This document shows, piece after piece, positions 58,218 through 64,000 of a DNA stretch of 64,000 bases (position 1 is the first letter of the stretch; every line of letters starts with the position of its first letter). Source of the stretch: Adiantum capillus-veneris. Taxonomy: Eukaryota; Streptophyta; Polypodiopsida; Polypodiales; Pteridaceae. The translations under genes were made by a program, and so were the position numbers. The DNA lies in assembly GCA_014529385.2 (NCBI GenBank), contig CM043953.1, forward strand, positions 69,930,372 to 69,994,371, in the 5' to 3' direction. The notes beneath the pieces are model-generated. The model made no database searches, had not been told where the DNA came from, and was given only the letters and a program-made list of their open reading frames with translations.

Positions 58218-58308
<91 letters not shown>
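58143..58308. repeat. (CT)n and (CT)n(CA)n microsatellites
   Basis: Runs at 58143-58164 and 58220-58308, separated by AT-rich text with a TATATATAT stretch. Confidence 0.95.
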
Positions 58309-58310
<2 letters not shown>

Positions 58311-58319
58311 AATTCATGG

Positions 58320-60787
<2,468 letters not shown>

Positions 60788-60831
<44 letters not shown>
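60788..60831. repeat. (CT)n microsatellite upstream of kinase-like gene
   Basis: About 22 CT units, about 110 bp upstream of the paired TTCGATCGAA palindromes. Confidence 0.95.
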
Positions 60832-60832
<1 letters not shown>

Positions 60833-60937
60833 TTATCTAAAATGCATTTATATGCCTTTATATTATAAATTGTACGTATATTACGGATTTATATGTTGTA
60901 TATCCGTATTATACGTGCATATCCGAATAAAAAGGAG

Positions 60938-60983
60938 TTCGATCGAAATATACTTCGATCGAAATATATTTATACTTATAAAA
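60938..60983 (+). promoter_or_regulatory. Putative promoter of the kinase-like gene
   Basis: Two perfect TTCGATCGAA palindromes (60938-60947, 60954-60963) each followed by ATATA, 16 bp apart, then TATAAAA at 60977-60983. Transcription would begin roughly 30 bp later, upstream of the probable exon 1. Confidence 0.5.
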
Positions 60984-60999
60984 AAAGAGGCACCGCGGC

Positions 61000-61115
61000 A
61001 GTTCAAACAAACTGTTGTGATTTTGATTTCTAGAGAGATAGAGACATAGTTGTTAGAGCTTTAGAGAGAGCAATAGACAACGAGCACATCACATCCAGAG
61101 CGAGCCACAGAGCAG
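61000..61115 (+). other. Probable non-coding exon 1 of the kinase-like gene
   Basis: GA-rich leader-like text ending GAGCCACAGAGCAG/GTAAAT, a good splice donor at 61115/61116. No ATG. The start is inferred from the TATA position. Confidence 0.45.
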
Positions 61116-62424
61116 GTAAATTTTCTTTTAGTGTTTTTTCTGGTTTTTTTTGAAATTAATTTGTTAACATTGTTGTTGTGGAGCTTTGCTCGCACCTCAG
61201 TGCTAGTTTGTATTTTGTTTTTTGCTAGCACTGTTGCTGTGGAGCTTTGCTCACACCTCACTGTTAGTTTGCAGTCCTTGGCTGTGTTGATCCTCGTGAC
61301 ACATTGCAAGGAGGGTTAGACTTGAGACGCTTCGTCCTTGACTGTTGCTGACCTCAGTGTCGCACTTTAGGAAGTAGCTTACATTGTACAATTAGACTTT
61401 CCGTCTCTGGTTGTTGCTGACCACCGAGTCGCACTACAGGGAGGAGTTAGCTATCATGCATCTTTTCTTCCTAGTTATTGATGACCATTGCATCGCACTA
61501 TTGGAAGATTGGATTTAAAAAAAATACATTCCTCGTCTTTGGTTGTTGCTGACCACCGTGTCGCACTGCAGGGAGAGGTTTAGGGTTGTCAAATCCATCG
61601 TCCTTGGTTGTTGTTGACCATCATGTCGCACTCCAAGGAAATTGGATTCAATAGATTCCTCATCTCTGGTTGCTGTTGACCATCGTGTCGCATTGTAGGG
61701 AGAGGTTTAGGATTTTTATATCCATCATTCTTGGTTGTTGATGACCATCGCGTCGCACTACAAGGAGATTGGATTCAATAACTTCCTTGTCTCTGGTTGT
61801 TGCTGACCATCGTGTCGCACTGCAGGGAGAGGTTTATAGTTGCCAAATCCATCATCCTTAGTTGCTGCTGACCATCGTGTCGCACTCCAAGGAGATTGGA
61901 GTCAATAGATTCCTCATCTGTGGCTGCTGCTGACCATTGTGTCGCCCTGCAGGGAGAGGTTTAGGATTTTTAAATCCATCATTCTTGGTTGTTGTTGACC
62001 ATCGCATCACACTACAAGGAGATTGGATTCAATAACTTCCTCGTCTTTGGTTGTTGCTGACCACCGTGTCGCACTGCAGGGAGAGGTTTCAAGTTTTTAA
62101 ATCCATCGTTCTTGGTTGTTGCTGACCATCACGTCACACTGCAAGGAGATTGGATTTAATGAATTCTTTGTCTTTGGTTGCTGCTGACCATGTGTCACAC
62201 TGCAAGGAGAAGATATATATTACACATTCTTCAATCCTGAATGCTTTAACCATTGCATCTTTCATTACTGTTGTTATTATGATGCATGAAATGTTTAGAT
62301 CTTTCATTATTGGAGGTTATTATTGGCCATGAAATGTTTTTGTTTAGATTTATTGACAATCATATATGCCAAATTCTTTTTATTCTGGATGTACCTTACT
62401 TATATTTCCTTCATGTATTTTCAG
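61116..62424 (+). other. Predicted first intron of the kinase-like gene
   Basis: Donor CAG/GTAAAT at 61116, acceptor TATTTTCAG at 62424, ten bases before the ATG at 62434. It contains the 127-bp tandem array. Many array monomers contain GCAGGGAG, which resembles acceptor sites. Confidence 0.5.
61290..62205 (+). repeat. Tandem repeat, 127-bp dimer of 62- and 65-bp monomers
   Basis: The core TGCTGACCATCGTGTCGCACT recurs about 14 times. The GCAC positions from 61628 run 61690, 61755, 61817, 61882, 61944, 62009, 62071, 62136, 62197: spacings of 62 and 65 alternate. One monomer type carries GGGAGAGGTTTAGG, the other AAGGAGATTGGATTCAATA. It lies wholly inside the predicted intron. Confidence 0.9.
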
Positions 62425-62433
62425 GCTTCAGTC

Positions 62434-63685
62434 ATGGTAGAGACAAAGTTAACACGTCAGCATCACAAAATTAATAGTGATGCTCTTATTTTGTCTCTCT
62501 ATGGAGCTTCAGACGATCATTTGCGACGAGCATTTGATCCACTGCAAGCAAAGTTCGATGATTTTGTGATTGAACTTGTATTGTTGACTAAAGCTGTGCA
62601 GTGCATTCCCAGTTTCGTTTGACCCAGCTCTACGCACTAATGGAGTGATGCATAACACAGTAAAGCAATTTTTAAGCCAGATCACTAGAATTTTTGAAAG
62701 TATGGTTCATCTAGAAATCAAAACCAAACCTAGAATCAAAGAGAGAATGCAGCTTGTAGCACAGCTACATTCAGAATTGAAGAGCAAAGATAGGATCGAA
62801 GGCTCTTCAAAACGTCCTAGGACAGAAGAGGATGTACCTCCTTCATCAGGTGCTCAGTTGTCCGCTCTAAACCTGGATGATACGATGTGTCCTCCTATCC
62901 TACACTTACTTGGGGAGCCTTCCATAATTCACTTGCAAGCACCCCAATTAGGTGAAGGACGTTTTGCAAATGTGAAACAAGTATCAATGGCTCATCCTCT
63001 CTTCAAAGATCCCATCTATGAGGCGAAGATATACAAAGACCAAATAGGAAGCAAGTCGACATTGCAGATCGTGCTAGAGGAGGCAACTGCTACAACTGTT
63101 CAGCATTCTGGCATGGTATTGCCCCGTGCTCTTGTTCGGTATAGCAAAAGAACTATGTTGATCTTCAAGCTTTGGAATGGAGGTCATCTTGAGAAGTGGA
63201 TTCAGGCATGTCATCATGATGGAAGCAAGCCTGCAATCAGAGAGTTCCAACACACATCTGGAATTGTACAACAGTTCACAGACAACATTTTGCCAATATG
63301 CAATGCTCTTCTACAGACGATTAAATTTGTGCATAGTCACGAATTTATTCACAATGATCTACACACTAGAAATATTCTACTCCATTTTGGAGAGCAAGGA
63401 GTGTATGCTGGCATTGCGGACTGGGGACAAAGTACACCATCAAACACTTTGGCAGCATTTCCCAAGCTGCCAAATCTCACCCCTCAATGTAGAGCTCAAT
63501 TTGAGCGAGATTATCCATGGACTGCCCTTGAAAATATCAGCACCAATACTCCTCCATTCACCAAGGCATCTGATATAAATAGTCTCTCCTATATTCTTAG
63601 GCACTTGCTTGCATGTATTCCAAAGCCTGCTGAAGTTCTCAAGCGCGAATTTTTGCGCAATGTAAACAAACATCTTGCTATATAG
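62434..63685 (+). pseudogene. Atypical protein-kinase-like gene with one frameshift
   Basis: ATG 62434 reads MVETKLTRQHHKINSDALIL...ELVLLTKAVQCIPSF and stops at 62620. A one-base shift near there continues SFDPALRTNGVMHNTVKQFL to TAG 63683. The second frame (346 codons from 62645) has a glycine loop GEGRFANV (103-110), a lysine in YEAKIYK (K128), catalytic loop HNDLHTRN (236-243, HND replacing HRD), metal motif ADWG (258-261, for DFG) and subdomain IX ASDINSLSYIL. It is divergent but keeps the key Lys, Asp and Asn. Putative NLS-like KRPRTEED at 57-64. It could be a young pseudogene or contain an assembly error at the shift. Confidence 0.65.
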
Positions 63686-63689
63686 TGGA

Positions 63690-64000
63690 AAATCTCCCGA
63701 ACTATTAGATAGACCTAAGATATGGGATTTAAGCCTTTGTTTGAATGGAAGCCATAATGTTGGCTATCATATTGTAACCGAATCTGGCTTGAGACCTATT
63801 GATAATTAAACTAGTAATCAACTTTTTTGGCATTAATGGGTGTGCAATGTGTGGTGTCACATGTGCAATGTTTTTTAAGTTCTTCAAGTTGAAGTTTTAA
63901 AGTATTTCAAGTTAGATCGCTCAATTCTTTAAATCGTCTCTCTTTTTCAAGTGCTAAAATTTGTCTCGCTAAAGTTTATTATTTTGCATTTCAGTTATGG
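63690..64000. other. 3' flank of kinase-like gene
   Basis: AT-rich. A possible poly(A) signal-like GATAATTAAAC lies near 63800. No other gene seen. Confidence 0.4.

Noticed and set aside
61290-62205. CRISPR array
   Set aside because: The units are contiguous tandem monomers with no unique spacers, in a eukaryotic intron setting.

Overview
The window looks like repeat-rich nuclear DNA from a land plant. A seed-free plant such as a fern is my best guess, but that is an inference from the protein style (decayed PLS-type PPR relics, MULE transposases with SWIM fingers, very many long CT/GA microsatellites), not from a marker gene. I see no rRNA, no organelle genes, no CRISPR and no bacterial-style operons. 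Almost every coding stretch belongs to a mobile element or is a decayed gene, with spliceosomal introns, frameshifts and premature stops.

Layout. 1-1640: tandem PPR relics (minus strand). 2450-3240: duplicated non-coding repeat with a tRNA-like (SINE-like) head and an inverted repeat. 3821-20475: a MULE transposase pseudogene split by a 14.2 kb Ty3/gypsy (Tat-like) element A (5338-19561, minus strand). Element A is itself hit by a 288-bp MITE inside integrase, a 582-bp TTAA-flanked MITE-like insert and about 2.4 kb of foreign DNA carrying another PPR relic, the last two in its 5' LTR. 21225-24600: decayed multi-exon minus-strand gene ending in a methyltransferase-like motif. 25389-31640: an unidentified gene split by a 5,050-bp CACTA element (25528-30577). 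32045-33620: unidentified decayed plus-strand gene. 33851-34830: two long, nearly complete palindromes. 34928-35824: a histone H3-like protein with a tail of about 200 residues and two in-frame stops. 35927-38863: an unclassified transposase-like gene on the same strand just upstream. 39440-54404: a second MULE-like gene split by gypsy element B (40644-51799, plus strand), a sibling of A. 54490-55870: an ORF1-only LINE. 55900-60850: non-coding DNA with many microsatellites. 60938-63685: a protein-kinase-like gene with recognisable promoter, exon 1, an intron filled by a 127-bp tandem repeat, and one frameshift.

Three insertions (gypsy A, gypsy B, CACTA) are defined to the base: ends, target duplications and the host reading frame agree, and host codons run continuously once the element and one duplication copy are removed. 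The most unusual items are the long-tailed H3-like ORF beside a transposase-like gene, a pair of conserved paralogous small ORFs upstream of gag in both gypsy copies, and the 241-bp palindromes. All family calls come from reading motifs by eye; no database search or alignment was run.
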